Shown piece after piece: positions 16,270 through 24,896 of a DNA stretch of 57,195 nt; position 1 is the first letter of the stretch; each line of letters begins with the position of its first letter. Origin of the DNA: Microbacterium sp. MYb45. Its GTDB lineage: Bacteria; Actinomycetota; Actinomycetes; Actinomycetales; Microbacteriaceae. Position numbers and translations under genes: made by a program. The notes below the pieces were generated by a model. It had not been told where the DNA came from. It saw only the letters and a program-made list of their open reading frames with translations, and made no database searches. The DNA is taken from contig NZ_PCPG01000020.1 of the NCBI RefSeq assembly GCF_002979655.1, forward strand, positions 1-57,195. Direction: 5' to 3'.

Positions 16270-17876
16270 GAGAGCGCCTCCCAGCGCACCGTGGCGACCT
16301 GGTCGCCGGCCGGCAGATAGTCGAAGTCGAGCGGCTCGCCGTCGCGCACGACGTGCAGCGACAGCGGCCGGTCGCTGTAGCGGGATGCGTGGTACGGCAG
16401 TGCGAGATCGACCAGCGCATCCCCGTCGCGCACCCCGGCACGGGCGGCCGCGGAATCGGGACGGAGACCCTGCACGCGCCGCCCGTCGCTGCGGAAGGAG
16501 GCGACGTCGAAGCCGAGGTCGTACTCCGCAGCCGTCGCCGGGACCGCTCGCATCCCCTCGAAGAGAACCTCGGGAAGCGGGATGGGGGTCCCTGCGGCCA
16601 TGGCGTCGAAGTCGCGTTGCGCGTCAGCCCCCGTGAACGCCGCTACCCGCTCCACCCAACCCGCGGCCCCGACCTGTTCGCCGGCACGCTGCGCGCGGAG
16701 GATGTCGAGCACGACGTCGTCGAGCGACTTCTCGCCGTCCGTCGCCTGCCGGACCCGGCCGTCCGTCGCGATCAGATAGCGGAGCCCGCGCCCGTAGGGG
16801 ATGCGCTGCGCGCGGGGATCGGCCCAGTACGCGGCGGAGGCCGCGTCGTTGTCGAGCCCTCGCAGGGCGTTGGTGTCGTACTGCTGGAACCTGTCGGTGA
16901 GCTGCGCGGCGAGCGCCGTGGTCGAGAGCATGCCGCTGCGGTGCGGGAGTACGTGCGAGTAGTACTCGGCGGTGCCCTCGGTGTACCAGGAGATCGCCGA
17001 GTGGTGGTCGTTCAGGGTCGGCCAGTTATGCGCCATCTCGTGTGCGAGGAGGCTCCGCAACTGATCCGTCTCGGTCTCGCCGACCGCTGAGAACGCGAAC
17101 GCGAAGGACCCGGGGAACGCCGAACCGCCCGTCCCCTGCCCGAGGTTCTTGCGGATGAGCACGTGGTAGCTCGACCCCTCGTCCTCGAAGAACCGGGTGA
17201 ACTCGGTGTGCAGCCTCGCGACGTACTCGCCGATCTCGTCCAGATCGAACGGGGTGTCGTTGTAGGAGTGGATGCCGAAGTCCCCTGACCCCTCCGGAGT
17301 GCGGTGCGGGGTGCCGGCGGCGTAGTAGCAGAACGCGACCGACTGCAGCGGCCCGCTCCACGAGCGATCGCCGGTGCCGTAGCTCGACACCGCCTGGACG
17401 CCCTCGTCCAGGAGCCAACGGAGCGAGAAGTCGAAGACGGGACCGTCGGGGGTCGAGACGTCGCCGGGAAGCACCAGGAAGTTCAGGCCGGCGCCGAACA
17501 GTCCGAGCTCTTCGGCCCGGAGGTCGAACAGCGGCCCCACCGGAGTGAGTTCGTCGTGGGGTCGCACGGGCGCCCGGAAGGCGACCTCGACACGGCCTTC
17601 CGTCGTGCGATCCGCGACCCAGTGACGGTAGACACCGGAGGAATCCGACGTGGGCTCGGCTTCCGTGAGCACCAGCGGCCCCGCGTCGTCGGAGACGGCG
17701 AGATCCTCCGTGCGGTAGGGCGTCGCCGGAATCGAGACGACGACCTCCGGGATGCTGAGCAGCGTCTCGCCCGCCGCCACCGCGGGCAGGTCGACGAGGT
17801 AGTGCACGTCGAACGCCGTCCACACATCGCCGTCCGCGACGGGCCGGAGGTCGAGCTCGAACCGCGGCATGCTCAT
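16266..17876 (-). CDS. M61-family metallopeptidase with PDZ, second copy, 536 aa
   Basis: Same architecture as the neighbouring M61: beta-rich N-terminal domain, HEMAH zinc motif with Glu in YTEGTAEYYS, and a C-terminal PDZ-like domain (VQGLRPDSAAARAGVRDGD). There is no signal peptide. The start ATG at 17876 overlaps the RidA stop; a second ATG two codons later is also possible. The two copies differ throughout, so the duplication is old and the enzymes probably differ in specificity. Confidence 0.9.
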   Translation of the reverse strand: MSMPRFELDLRPVADGDVWTAFDVHYLVDLPAVAAGETLLSIPEVVVSIPATPYRTEDLAVSDDAGPLVLTEAEPTSDSSGVYRHWVADRTTEGRVEVAFRAPVRPHDELTPVGPLFDLRAEELGLFGAGLNFLVLPGDVSTPDGPVFDFSLRWLLDEGVQAVSSYGTGDRSWSGPLQSVAFCYYAAGTPHRTPEGSGDFGIHSYNDTPFDLDEIGEYVARLHTEFTRFFEDEGSSYHVLIRKNLGQGTGGSAFPGSFAFAFSAVGETETDQLRSLLAHEMAHNWPTLNDHHSAISWYTEGTAEYYSHVLPHRSGMLSTTALAAQLTDRFQQYDTNALRGLDNDAASAAYWADPRAQRIPYGRGLRYLIATDGRVRQATDGEKSLDDVVLDILRAQRAGEQVGAAGWVERVAAFTGADAQRDFDAMAAGTPIPLPEVLFEGMRAVPATAAEYDLGFDVASFRSDGRRVQGLRPDSAAARAGVRDGDALVDLALPYHASRYSDRPLSLHVVRDGEPLDFDYLPAGDQVATVRWEALS

Positions 17877-18262
17877 CCCCGAGCCGCCGGTCGATGCGCG
17901 ATGCACGACATCTCGACGCTGATCCCGAACGGCAGGCGGGAGACCTCCACTGCCGTCCGCACCGGGTGGGCGCGATCGCTCAGGTACGCCGCATACGCCT
18001 CGTTCATGGCCGGCCACTCGTCCATGTCGGTGAGGAAGCACACGATCTGCGCCAGGTCTTCGAGGGCGAATCCCTCCGAGGCCAGCAGCGCCTCGACGTT
18101 CTCGAGCGTGCGGCGGGTCTGCGCGCCGATGTCGTCGAGCACGGCATCGCCCGTTGCCACGTCGATCGATCCCTGGCCCGACAGGTAGAGCACGTCGCCG
18201 ACCCGCCTGGTCGTGGCGTAGGGGCCTTTGGGCTGCGGCACGAGGGTGGCGCGCGTGGTCAT
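17873..18262 (-). CDS. RidA-family (enamine/imine deaminase) protein, 129 aa
   Basis: RidA fold with the opening GPYATTRRVGDVLYLSGQ and the family landmark around Arg102 (PVRTAVEVSRLPFG), where the conserved Arg binds the carboxylate of enamine/imine intermediates. Archetypal RidA hydrolyses 2-aminoacrylate from PLP enzymes. Here the gene lies between a PLP aminotransferase and two peptidases, with ATGA overlaps on both sides. It may clear reactive intermediates produced by that enzyme. Confidence 0.9.
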   Translation of the reverse strand: MTTRATLVPQPKGPYATTRRVGDVLYLSGQGSIDVATGDAVLDDIGAQTRRTLENVEALLASEGFALEDLAQIVCFLTDMDEWPAMNEAYAAYLSDRAHPVRTAVEVSRLPFGISVEMSCIAHRPAARG

Positions 18263-19347
18263 GAGTGTCCTCCATGGGGATGGTGTGCCGGCGCGAGCTC
18301 TGTCAGCGCAGACAGCAGCAGGTCGACGTCGTCGTGGGTCGTCGTCAGGTACGGCGAGACGCGCAGGGCGCCGTCCCGGACGGTCGTGGTGATTCCGCGG
18401 TCTTTCAGCCGGTCGGTCAGTGTCGGGGCATCCGCCACCGTGAGGCTGACGATGCCCGATGCGGGCTCGGCCGCGGCGGGTGGCAGGCCGAGTTCGGCTG
18501 CTCCCTCGGCGATGCGCCGGGTGAGCGAGAGGGTGTGCGCGCGGATGGCCTCGAGCCCGATCCCCTGCCGCACGCGGGCCGCGGCCTGCAGCGCGGCCAT
18601 GCCGAACAGGTTGCTGTGGCCGACGGCCAGTCGCGGCGAGGACGGCTCGTTCATGTAGCCGATGAGCCCCGGGACCGCGCGGTCGTCGAAGCGCTCGCCG
18701 GTCGCGACCACGGCGGCGCCGAATCCCGCCAGCAGCCACTTGTACGACGCGGCGACGTAGACGTCGGCGTGGCGAGCGGCACCGGGGAACAGCCCGGCCG
18801 CCTGCGCCCCGTCCACGATCAGGAGCGCGTCCGCAGACACGCACGCGTCGTGCAGCCGAGCAAGGTCGAGCGCATCACCCGTCGTCGCGTGCACGTGCGT
18901 CACCGAGACCGCCCGCGTGGCCGGGCTGATCGCCGCGATGAGCGCCGTCGTGCGGTCGGCGTGCGCGGTGGTGGCGACCTCCTGGACGGAGAGCCCGGGG
19001 ATCGTGCGCCACGGCATCCGCGGGCTCGGGAAGTCGTCGGCGAGCACGATGACCTCGTCGCCGTCGACGAAGGGGATCGCACGGGCCACGGAGTTGATCG
19101 CCGTGCCGGTGTTCGCCAGCACCGAGACCGCGGTCGCCACGACCCCGAGCTCGTCCGCCAGCAGCACCGACACGTCATCCGTGAGCTCATGCCAGTCCGA
19201 CGAACCGCGCGTCCCGCGACCGAGAGCGCGCGCGACCCCGGCGACGGCCGACTCCACCTCGACCGGGACCGTGCTCACCGCCGCGTGATCGAAGTACCCG
19301 CGCGGACGATCAGGGAAGTGCTCGGCGATGGCGCGTTCGTCGATCAT
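18259..19347 (-). CDS. Class-V aminotransferase-family PLP enzyme, 362 aa
   Basis: Fold-type I PLP enzyme of the isopenicillin-N-epimerase/cysteine-desulfurase branch. The PLP-binding Asp lies in IVDGAQAAG and the Schiff-base Lys in AASYKWLLAGFG. NTGTAINSVARA forms the phosphate cup. The reaction is unknown; relatives perform transamination, epimerisation or beta-elimination. It overlaps RidA and the ATPase genes by ATGA, which places it inside the peptide operon and suggests it acts on an amino acid released from imported peptides. Confidence 0.85.
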   Translation of the reverse strand: MIDERAIAEHFPDRPRGYFDHAAVSTVPVEVESAVAGVARALGRGTRGSSDWHELTDDVSVLLADELGVVATAVSVLANTGTAINSVARAIPFVDGDEVIVLADDFPSPRMPWRTIPGLSVQEVATTAHADRTTALIAAISPATRAVSVTHVHATTGDALDLARLHDACVSADALLIVDGAQAAGLFPGAARHADVYVAASYKWLLAGFGAAVVATGERFDDRAVPGLIGYMNEPSSPRLAVGHSNLFGMAALQAAARVRQGIGLEAIRAHTLSLTRRIAEGAAELGLPPAAAEPASGIVSLTVADAPTLTDRLKDRGITTTVRDGALRVSPYLTTTHDDVDLLLSALTELAPAHHPHGGHS

Positions 19348-20138
19348 GCGGCCGTCCCCCGGTCGATTCCCGGCGTCACCGAGAACCGGGGCACGGCGTC
19401 GAGCAGCATCCGCGTGTAGGGATCGTGCGGGTCGCGGAACAGGTCTTCCGCCGGCCGGTTCTCCACGACGACGCCCTGCCGCATGACGGCGATGTCGTCG
19501 CAGAGGTAGCGCAGCACATCGAGGTTGTGCGACACCACGGCGAGCGCGAGACCCGACTCGCGGCGGATGTCGCGAAGGAGGTTCAGCACCGACGCCTGCA
19601 CGCTCACGTCGAGCGCGCTCGTGGCCTCGTCGCAGACGAGCACCTCGGGTCGCACGGCCAGCGCACGGGCGATCGCCACGCGCTGACGCTGCCCGCCGGA
19701 GAACTGGAACGGATACTTCTCGACGTCCGTCGCACTCAGACCGACGATGTTCAGCAGCCGGACCGTCTCGGCGCGATGGTCTCCCGGGATGTCGTTGACC
19801 TGCAGCGCCTCGCGGATCGCATCGCCCACGGTCATGCGCGGGTTCAGCGACGACATCGGGTCCTGGAACACCATCTGCACGATGCGGGGACGAGACCCCA
19901 CGCCGCGCGCGGGCAGCGTCTCCAATCGGGCGCCGTTCCATTCCACGCGCCCGTCGGTGGGCCGGCTCATGCCCACGAGGGCGCGGGCGAGCGTCGACTT
20001 GCCCGATCCGGATTCTCCGGCCAGGCCCAGCGAGCGCTCGGTCGAGACCGCGACGCTCACCCCGCGCACGGCGTGCACCCGAGTAGACCCGCGCCCGTAG
20101 ACGACATGGATGTCCGAGCCGATCAGCTGACCGCTCAT
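19344..20138 (-). CDS. Oligopeptide ABC transporter ATP-binding protein (OppF/DppF-like), 264 aa
   Basis: Walker A GESGSGKST, the FQDPMSSLNPRMTVGD segment typical of peptide-transport ATPases, signature FSGGQRQR, Walker B VLVCDEATS and a His switch (VVSHN) are all present. The start at 20138 is the MSGQLIG start, which overlaps the fused permease-ATPase gene by ATGA; the longer upstream frame lies inside that gene. It would pair with the ATPase half of the fused protein to form the nucleotide-binding dimer. Confidence 0.92.
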   Translation of the reverse strand: MSGQLIGSDIHVVYGRGSTRVHAVRGVSVAVSTERSLGLAGESGSGKSTLARALVGMSRPTDGRVEWNGARLETLPARGVGSRPRIVQMVFQDPMSSLNPRMTVGDAIREALQVNDIPGDHRAETVRLLNIVGLSATDVEKYPFQFSGGQRQRVAIARALAVRPEVLVCDEATSALDVSVQASVLNLLRDIRRESGLALAVVSHNLDVLRYLCDDIAVMRQGVVVENRPAEDLFRDPHDPYTRMLLDAVPRFSVTPGIDRGTAA

Positions 20139-22027
20139 CGTGCACCTCCTGCGACGCTCGCTGCGGAGTCCGTGTGCCTCGGCACCGGATGCGCGGCGCG
20201 GTAGGCATCCGTGTTCCACGAGTAGTCGTCGATCGTGGTCAGCTCGTGCGCGGTGCCGCCCGACAGATCGGGTACCGCGCCGAGCAGCGCCCTCGTGTAC
20301 GGATGCTGCGGGTCACCGATCACCTCGGCCATGGGCCCCTCCTCGACGATCCGACCGTCGTACATGACGATCACGCGTTCGCAGACCTGGCTGATCAGCG
20401 CCAGGTCGTGCGAGACCATCACCAGCGCCGTCCCGTCTTCTTCGTTGAGCTTCTTCAGCAGGTCGATGACCTGCGCCTGCACAGACACGTCGAGCGCGGT
20501 CGTCGGCTCGTCGGCGAGGATCACCTGCGGATCGCCGAGCGTGGCCATCGCGATCATGACGCGCTGACGCTGGCCGCCCGACAGCTCGTGCGGATGCTGC
20601 CGAAGGCGCCGCGCGGGCTCGGGGATGCCGACGTTCTCGAGCGCTTCGATCATGCGCGCCTTCGCCGCAGCACCGCGCAACGAGGTGTGAGCGTCGAGCT
20701 TGTCGCGCATCTGCCGACCCACCGTGAGCGACGGGTTGAGCGACGACATCGGGTCCTGGAAGATCATCGGCATCTTCGCGCCGATGATGCGGCGGAGGCG
20801 TGAACGGCTGAGCCCGCGCAGATCCGTGCCGAGGAAGGTGTGCGCGTCTACCTCGGCTTCGAGCAGGCCGGGGAGCATGTGGGCGAGCGCCGAGATGGTG
20901 AGGCTCTTCCCGGAGCCGGACTCTCCGACGATGCCGACGCGCTCACCGCGGCGGACGACCAGGTCGATCCCGCGCACGAGCTCGCGCCGATCGTCGCCGT
21001 GGCCGGTGAAGACGCGCAGGTTCTGCACACCGAGCACCACGTCTTGCGGCAGCTCGCCCTTCGGGGCCTGCGACGACGGTGCGTCGTCGATCTCGGCGGC
21101 GGGTGCTCCACCACGGCCGCGGTCGCGGGCGAGACGGCGCAGCATCCGGCCCGGGGTCATCACCGCGCCCCGCGGGTCGAGAAGCTCCGCGAGCTTCTCG
21201 CCGAGCAGGCTGAAGCCGATCCCGGCGGAGACGATCGCCACGGCAGGTCCGATCGTGGTCCAGGGCGTGGAGTAGATGTCCTTCATCGCCTCGGCGATCA
21301 TCCCGCCCCAGTCGTACTCGGGCGGCTGCACTCCGATGCCGAGGAACGAGAGGGCGGCCATCATCATCAGGCTCGCGCCCATGGTCACGACGGTGAGCGT
21401 GACGATCGGCTCGGCCACGTTGGGGACGATGTAGCGCCACATCAGTCGCCCCTTGGGCACGCCGAGAAGGCGCGCACTTCCGACGAAGTCGGCGCCCGCG
21501 ACGGTGGCGGTGAGGTTGACCACCAGTCGCGCGGTCGACGGCACACCGGCGAGCGCGAGACCGAGCATCGCGGCGGTTCCCGAGCGGCCGAGCATCGTCG
21601 CCAGCAGCAGGGCGAGGATGATCGAGGGGAACGCGGTCGCCGCGGCGATCAGCTGGAACAGCACCTGGCGGGCACCGTTGCCGAGCACGGCCGCGAGCAC
21701 CCCGATGAACACACCCAGAACGAGAGAGATGATGACGGCACCGAAGGTGAGCGCGAAGGTCAGTCGTGCCGCCACGAGCACACGGCTCAGGACGTCGCGC
21801 CCCAGGGCGTCGGTGCCGAACCAGTGCTCGAGAGAGGGCCCGGCGAGCGGATTGGCGGTGTCGAAGTCGTTCGCCTGCGGTTCGAGGAAGAACGGAGCGA
21901 AGAGGGCGGCGAGCACCCAGAACAGGACGAGGACGAACCCGACCAGGCCCGCCGGCGTCTGGAACACCCGCCGCAGCAGTCGTCGGGGCGTCTTGGTGCC
22001 GAGCGTGGTGGTGAGGGACTCGGTCAT
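20135..22027 (-). CDS. Fused peptide ABC permease-ATPase (DppC-DppD fusion), 630 aa
   Basis: Residues 1-300 are a DppC-type permease: five to six membrane segments, GTDALGRDVLSR, and the EAA-loop region SARLLGVPKGRLMWRYIVPNV. After a charged linker (about 300-330) comes a DppD-type ATPase: GESGSGKS Walker A, FQDPMSSLNPSL, LSGGQRQR and VILADEPTT. These parts are normally two genes. The ATG at 22027 overlaps the DppB stop by one base (TGATG). The fusion is supported by one uninterrupted frame with well-formed motifs on both sides. Confidence 0.92.
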   Translation of the reverse strand: MTESLTTTLGTKTPRRLLRRVFQTPAGLVGFVLVLFWVLAALFAPFFLEPQANDFDTANPLAGPSLEHWFGTDALGRDVLSRVLVAARLTFALTFGAVIISLVLGVFIGVLAAVLGNGARQVLFQLIAAATAFPSIILALLLATMLGRSGTAAMLGLALAGVPSTARLVVNLTATVAGADFVGSARLLGVPKGRLMWRYIVPNVAEPIVTLTVVTMGASLMMMAALSFLGIGVQPPEYDWGGMIAEAMKDIYSTPWTTIGPAVAIVSAGIGFSLLGEKLAELLDPRGAVMTPGRMLRRLARDRGRGGAPAAEIDDAPSSQAPKGELPQDVVLGVQNLRVFTGHGDDRRELVRGIDLVVRRGERVGIVGESGSGKSLTISALAHMLPGLLEAEVDAHTFLGTDLRGLSRSRLRRIIGAKMPMIFQDPMSSLNPSLTVGRQMRDKLDAHTSLRGAAAKARMIEALENVGIPEPARRLRQHPHELSGGQRQRVMIAMATLGDPQVILADEPTTALDVSVQAQVIDLLKKLNEEDGTALVMVSHDLALISQVCERVIVMYDGRIVEEGPMAEVIGDPQHPYTRALLGAVPDLSGGTAHELTTIDDYSWNTDAYRAAHPVPRHTDSAASVAGGAR

Positions 22028-23037
22028 CAGCTGCTCCGGATCAGAGACTTGGGATCGACCTTCGCGAGGATCAGATCGACGATGAAGGTGGCAACGAGCG
22101 AGAACGTCGCGATGATGATCACCAGACCTTCCAGAAGCGGATAGTCGTACACGGCGATGGACTTGACGAAGAGGTTGCCGATGCCCGGCCATCCGAATAC
22201 GGTCTCGGTGATGATCGCGCCGCCCATGAGCGAGGCCAGCATCATGCCCGAGTAGGTGAGCGTGGCGGTCATCACGTTGGGCAGCACATGCCGGAAGAGC
22301 ACCACGCGGGGAGGAAGGTTGTTGGCGCGGGCGGTGCGCGTGTAGTCCTCGCGCAGCACCCGGGTCGTCTCGGCCTTCATCAGACGGCTGAGCACGGCGA
22401 TGAGACCGAGCGACATCGTGAGCACCGGAAGGATGAACGCGGTCACGCCCTCTCCCCCGGCGGCCGGCAGCCAGCGCAGACCGACCGCGAAGATCATCAC
22501 CAGGGAGATCGCGATGAGGAAGTCGGGGATCGAGGCGAAGAACCCGGAGATCGCGTTGAAGGCGGCGTTGGTGCGCTCGCCGCGGCCGTTCTCGGTGCGC
22601 ACGGCCATCCAGATCCCGAGCGGGATCGAGACGAGCATCGCCAGCAGGAACGCGTAGAGGCCGAGCTGCACCGTGTACGGCAGTCGCGCGGCGATCTCGA
22701 CGGCCACGCTGTTGCCTGTCGAGATCGATTCGCCGAAGTCGAAGGTGACGATCCGCTCGATGAACCGGCCGTACTGCTCCAGCAGCGGGTCATCCAGGCC
22801 GAGCTCCGCACGACGGGCGGCGACGTACTCCGGAGTCGCGGTGACGCCCGCGGCGGCGCGCACGGCATCCCCGCCGATGGCGCGGGAGAGGAAGAAGATG
22901 AGGGTGGCGATCAGCCAGAGGCTCAGGATCAGCGATCCGGTGCGTCGGACGATGAAGCCCACCCACGGCGATCGCGCCCCCTTCCGGGAGGACTCCGACG
23001 AGTCCTCCCGGGAGGGGGTGGTGACGGTGCTGGTCAT
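22027..23037 (-). CDS. Peptide ABC transporter permease (DppB/OppB-like), 336 aa
   Basis: Typical DppB: an N-terminal helix RRTGSLILSLWLIATLIFF, followed by the extracellular segment AELGLDDPLLEQYGRF, then five further helices with the EAA loop (ARANNLPPRVVLFRHVLPN). The ATG at 23037 was chosen; a GTG one codon upstream is possible. The first 20 codons encode a strong hairpin. The gene follows the binding-protein gene after 19 nt. Confidence 0.92.
   Translation of the reverse strand: MTSTVTTPSREDSSESSRKGARSPWVGFIVRRTGSLILSLWLIATLIFFLSRAIGGDAVRAAAGVTATPEYVAARRAELGLDDPLLEQYGRFIERIVTFDFGESISTGNSVAVEIAARLPYTVQLGLYAFLLAMLVSIPLGIWMAVRTENGRGERTNAAFNAISGFFASIPDFLIAISLVMIFAVGLRWLPAAGGEGVTAFILPVLTMSLGLIAVLSRLMKAETTRVLREDYTRTARANNLPPRVVLFRHVLPNVMTATLTYSGMMLASLMGGAIITETVFGWPGIGNLFVKSIAVYDYPLLEGLVIIIATFSLVATFIVDLILAKVDPKSLIRSS
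22977..23018. other. 19-bp stem hairpin inside the start of the permease gene
   Basis: Arms 22977-22995 and 23000-23018 are complementary at 18 of 19 positions around a 4-nt loop. The structure covers about codons 7-20 of the permease, just after the binding-protein gene. It could attenuate the downstream operon or protect the binding-protein mRNA end. Confidence 0.6.
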
Positions 23038-23056
23038 CACGCGGTCTGTCCTGCGA

Positions 23057-24661
23057 TCAGTTCTTGCGGAGGGTGAGCGGATCGACGAAGGCGCCCTTCG
23101 AGAAGAAGCTCACGCCCTCCCCGAGCACCCACTGGGAGTCGGCGGCGATGGTGGGCACCCAGTCCGCGCGCTCGACCACGGATGCCTCGGCCTCGATCCA
23201 GAGCGGGCAGGAGTCCAGTCCGCCGACCTGCGACGCCTCGCCCTGCTTCTGCGCGTAGACGGGGTTGTTGATCGCACCGAAGTTCGGGCCCTCGGGAGCC
23301 GCCGGGCCGACGAAGAACGGACGGAAGCCGGTGGGCTGCGACGCTCCCATGGAGACGAAGCTGACGCTCCATCCGGTGCCGGAGTACAGCACGTCCACGG
23401 CCTGAGCCGGTCCGCGGTTGTCGAGTTCGACCTTCACGCCGAGGTCCTTCCAGGCGCTGGAGACGAGCTCGGATGCGGCGGAGGTGAACTCCATCTGCAG
23501 CAGCTGCACGCTCAGCGGCACGCCGTCCTTGGCGTAGATCCCGTCGTCGCCCTTCGCGTACCCGGCGTCTTCGAGCGTGGCGGATGCCGCCTCGATGCCG
23601 CCGGTGGGGATGACGTCGGCGATCGCCTTCTGGTCGACGCAGATGTTCGAGGGTGCGCGCAGGAAGTCGGCCACGTAGCCGAGCCCCTGGGTCTGCACCT
23701 GGGTGAGCTCCTCGAAATCGAGGGCCTGGGCGAGCGCACGACGCACGGCTTCGTCCTGCGTGGGGTAGCCGTCGCGCTCGTTGAACATCATCATGGTGAC
23801 GCCGGTGTCGGCCACCTGCTCGGTGAAGCCCGACTCGCCCTCCAGCCGCGCGAGCTGATCGACCTGCAGCAGCGCGGTGTCGGCGTCGCCGCCCAGGAGC
23901 AGGTTCACCTGGGTGTTGAGGTCTTCGACGATGTTCAGGTCGACGGTCTTCGGGAGGTCCTTGACCGAGAACCCTTCCGGGCCCCAGGCGTAGTCGTCGT
24001 TGCGGGTGAGGGTGATGTGCGAGCCGGTGACGAACTCGTCGACGACGTAGGGGCCAGTGCCGTCGGAGCCCGTGGCGAGCACCGACGGGTCTTCCAGCGC
24101 CGAGTCGCACACGATCCCCAGCTGGGTGAACGAAGGCTCTGCACCCAGGAACGGCATGCCGACCGTGAGGGCGACGTCGACCGTGCGGGCGGTGTCGTCG
24201 TACTCGACGGTGAAGTCGGAGGAGCCGAAGAAGTTGTTCACGAGCGGAGCGTTGGTCTCCGGGTCCTTCCACCGCTCGAAGTTGCGGGCGACGGTGCCGG
24301 CGGTGATCTCGCTGCCGTCGGCGCACATCGCGCCCTCCTTGATGACGAAGGAGGCGGACAACGGCGTGAAGTCCCACGACTCCGCGAGTCCGGGGATGGC
24401 CTCGCCGGTCTTCGGGTCTTCCCGGACGAGCGCCTCGTAGATGAGCCAGGTGGCCTGGCGTCCGCCGGTGCTGAACGCGAGTGCCGGGTCGATGCTGTTG
24501 ACCGTGTCCGGGAGCAGCATGGTGAGCTTCGAGCTGTCACCACCACCACCGCCGGATTCGCCGGGGATGGCGGGGGTGCACGCGGTGAGCGCCATTGCCA
24601 GGGCCAGACCGGCCCCCACCGCAGCGGGGACGAGGCGCGGGGACTTCGGGGTAGTGCGCAA
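23057..24661 (-). CDS. Peptide ABC transporter substrate-binding lipoprotein (SBP family 5), 534 aa
   Basis: The signal peptide ends in a lipobox ALTAC (Cys28), followed by a Gly/Ser-rich tether. The mature protein has SBP_bac_5 features: IDPALAFSTGGRQATWLIYEAL, given here as ATWLIYEALV, then WDFTPLSASFVIKEG, ALAQALDFEE and C-terminal segments. The start is TTG at 24661, with GGAGG close upstream (about 4 nt); no other codon leaves a full signal peptide. It is the first gene of the ten-gene operon and defines the ligand, probably a peptide, that the system imports. Confidence 0.9.
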   Translation of the reverse strand: MRTTPKSPRLVPAAVGAGLALAMALTACTPAIPGESGGGGGDSSKLTMLLPDTVNSIDPALAFSTGGRQATWLIYEALVREDPKTGEAIPGLAESWDFTPLSASFVIKEGAMCADGSEITAGTVARNFERWKDPETNAPLVNNFFGSSDFTVEYDDTARTVDVALTVGMPFLGAEPSFTQLGIVCDSALEDPSVLATGSDGTGPYVVDEFVTGSHITLTRNDDYAWGPEGFSVKDLPKTVDLNIVEDLNTQVNLLLGGDADTALLQVDQLARLEGESGFTEQVADTGVTMMMFNERDGYPTQDEAVRRALAQALDFEELTQVQTQGLGYVADFLRAPSNICVDQKAIADVIPTGGIEAASATLEDAGYAKGDDGIYAKDGVPLSVQLLQMEFTSAASELVSSAWKDLGVKVELDNRGPAQAVDVLYSGTGWSVSFVSMGASQPTGFRPFFVGPAAPEGPNFGAINNPVYAQKQGEASQVGGLDSCPLWIEAEASVVERADWVPTIAADSQWVLGEGVSFFSKGAFVDPLTLRKN

Positions 24662-24896
24662 GGGTCCTCCAGGGTTCGGGGCGAGCGTCGTCGCCTTCGA
24701 CAGTTTGTTGGGCGCTATTCAACACCATGACGAAGAACGTTCATGTAACAACTGTGTTACGGCGGTGATAACTGGGCCGAATACCCCGTGATTCCGGGAG
24801 AGAGCGGATCTAACTCCCCTCCGGGCCGGGCAAGAATTCATTGCAAATTTCTACAATCTGTGCCAAATTCCAGGTACCCAGAACTGTGGAGGGACC
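24662..24896. promoter_or_regulatory. Divergent control region of the peptide locus
   Basis: This 235-bp gap separates the transporter operon from the YheO-like regulator. It holds GTAAC-N6-GTTAC (24745-24760), a candidate operator, and TACAAT at 24852-24857 as a likely -10 box for the rightward gene, followed by GGAGGG before its ATG. The region is much richer in A+T than its surroundings. No clear leftward -35/-10 pair was identified. Confidence 0.5.

Noticed and set aside
16266..18275. Longer M61 frame starting at 18275
   Set aside because: The first ~130 residues overlap the RidA gene and do not look like protein; the ATG at 17876 overlaps the RidA stop and matches the paralogue start.
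22673..24730. 685-aa plus-strand frame opposite the binding-protein gene
   Set aside because: Antisense shadow of the lipoprotein and permease genes; no recognisable protein pattern.
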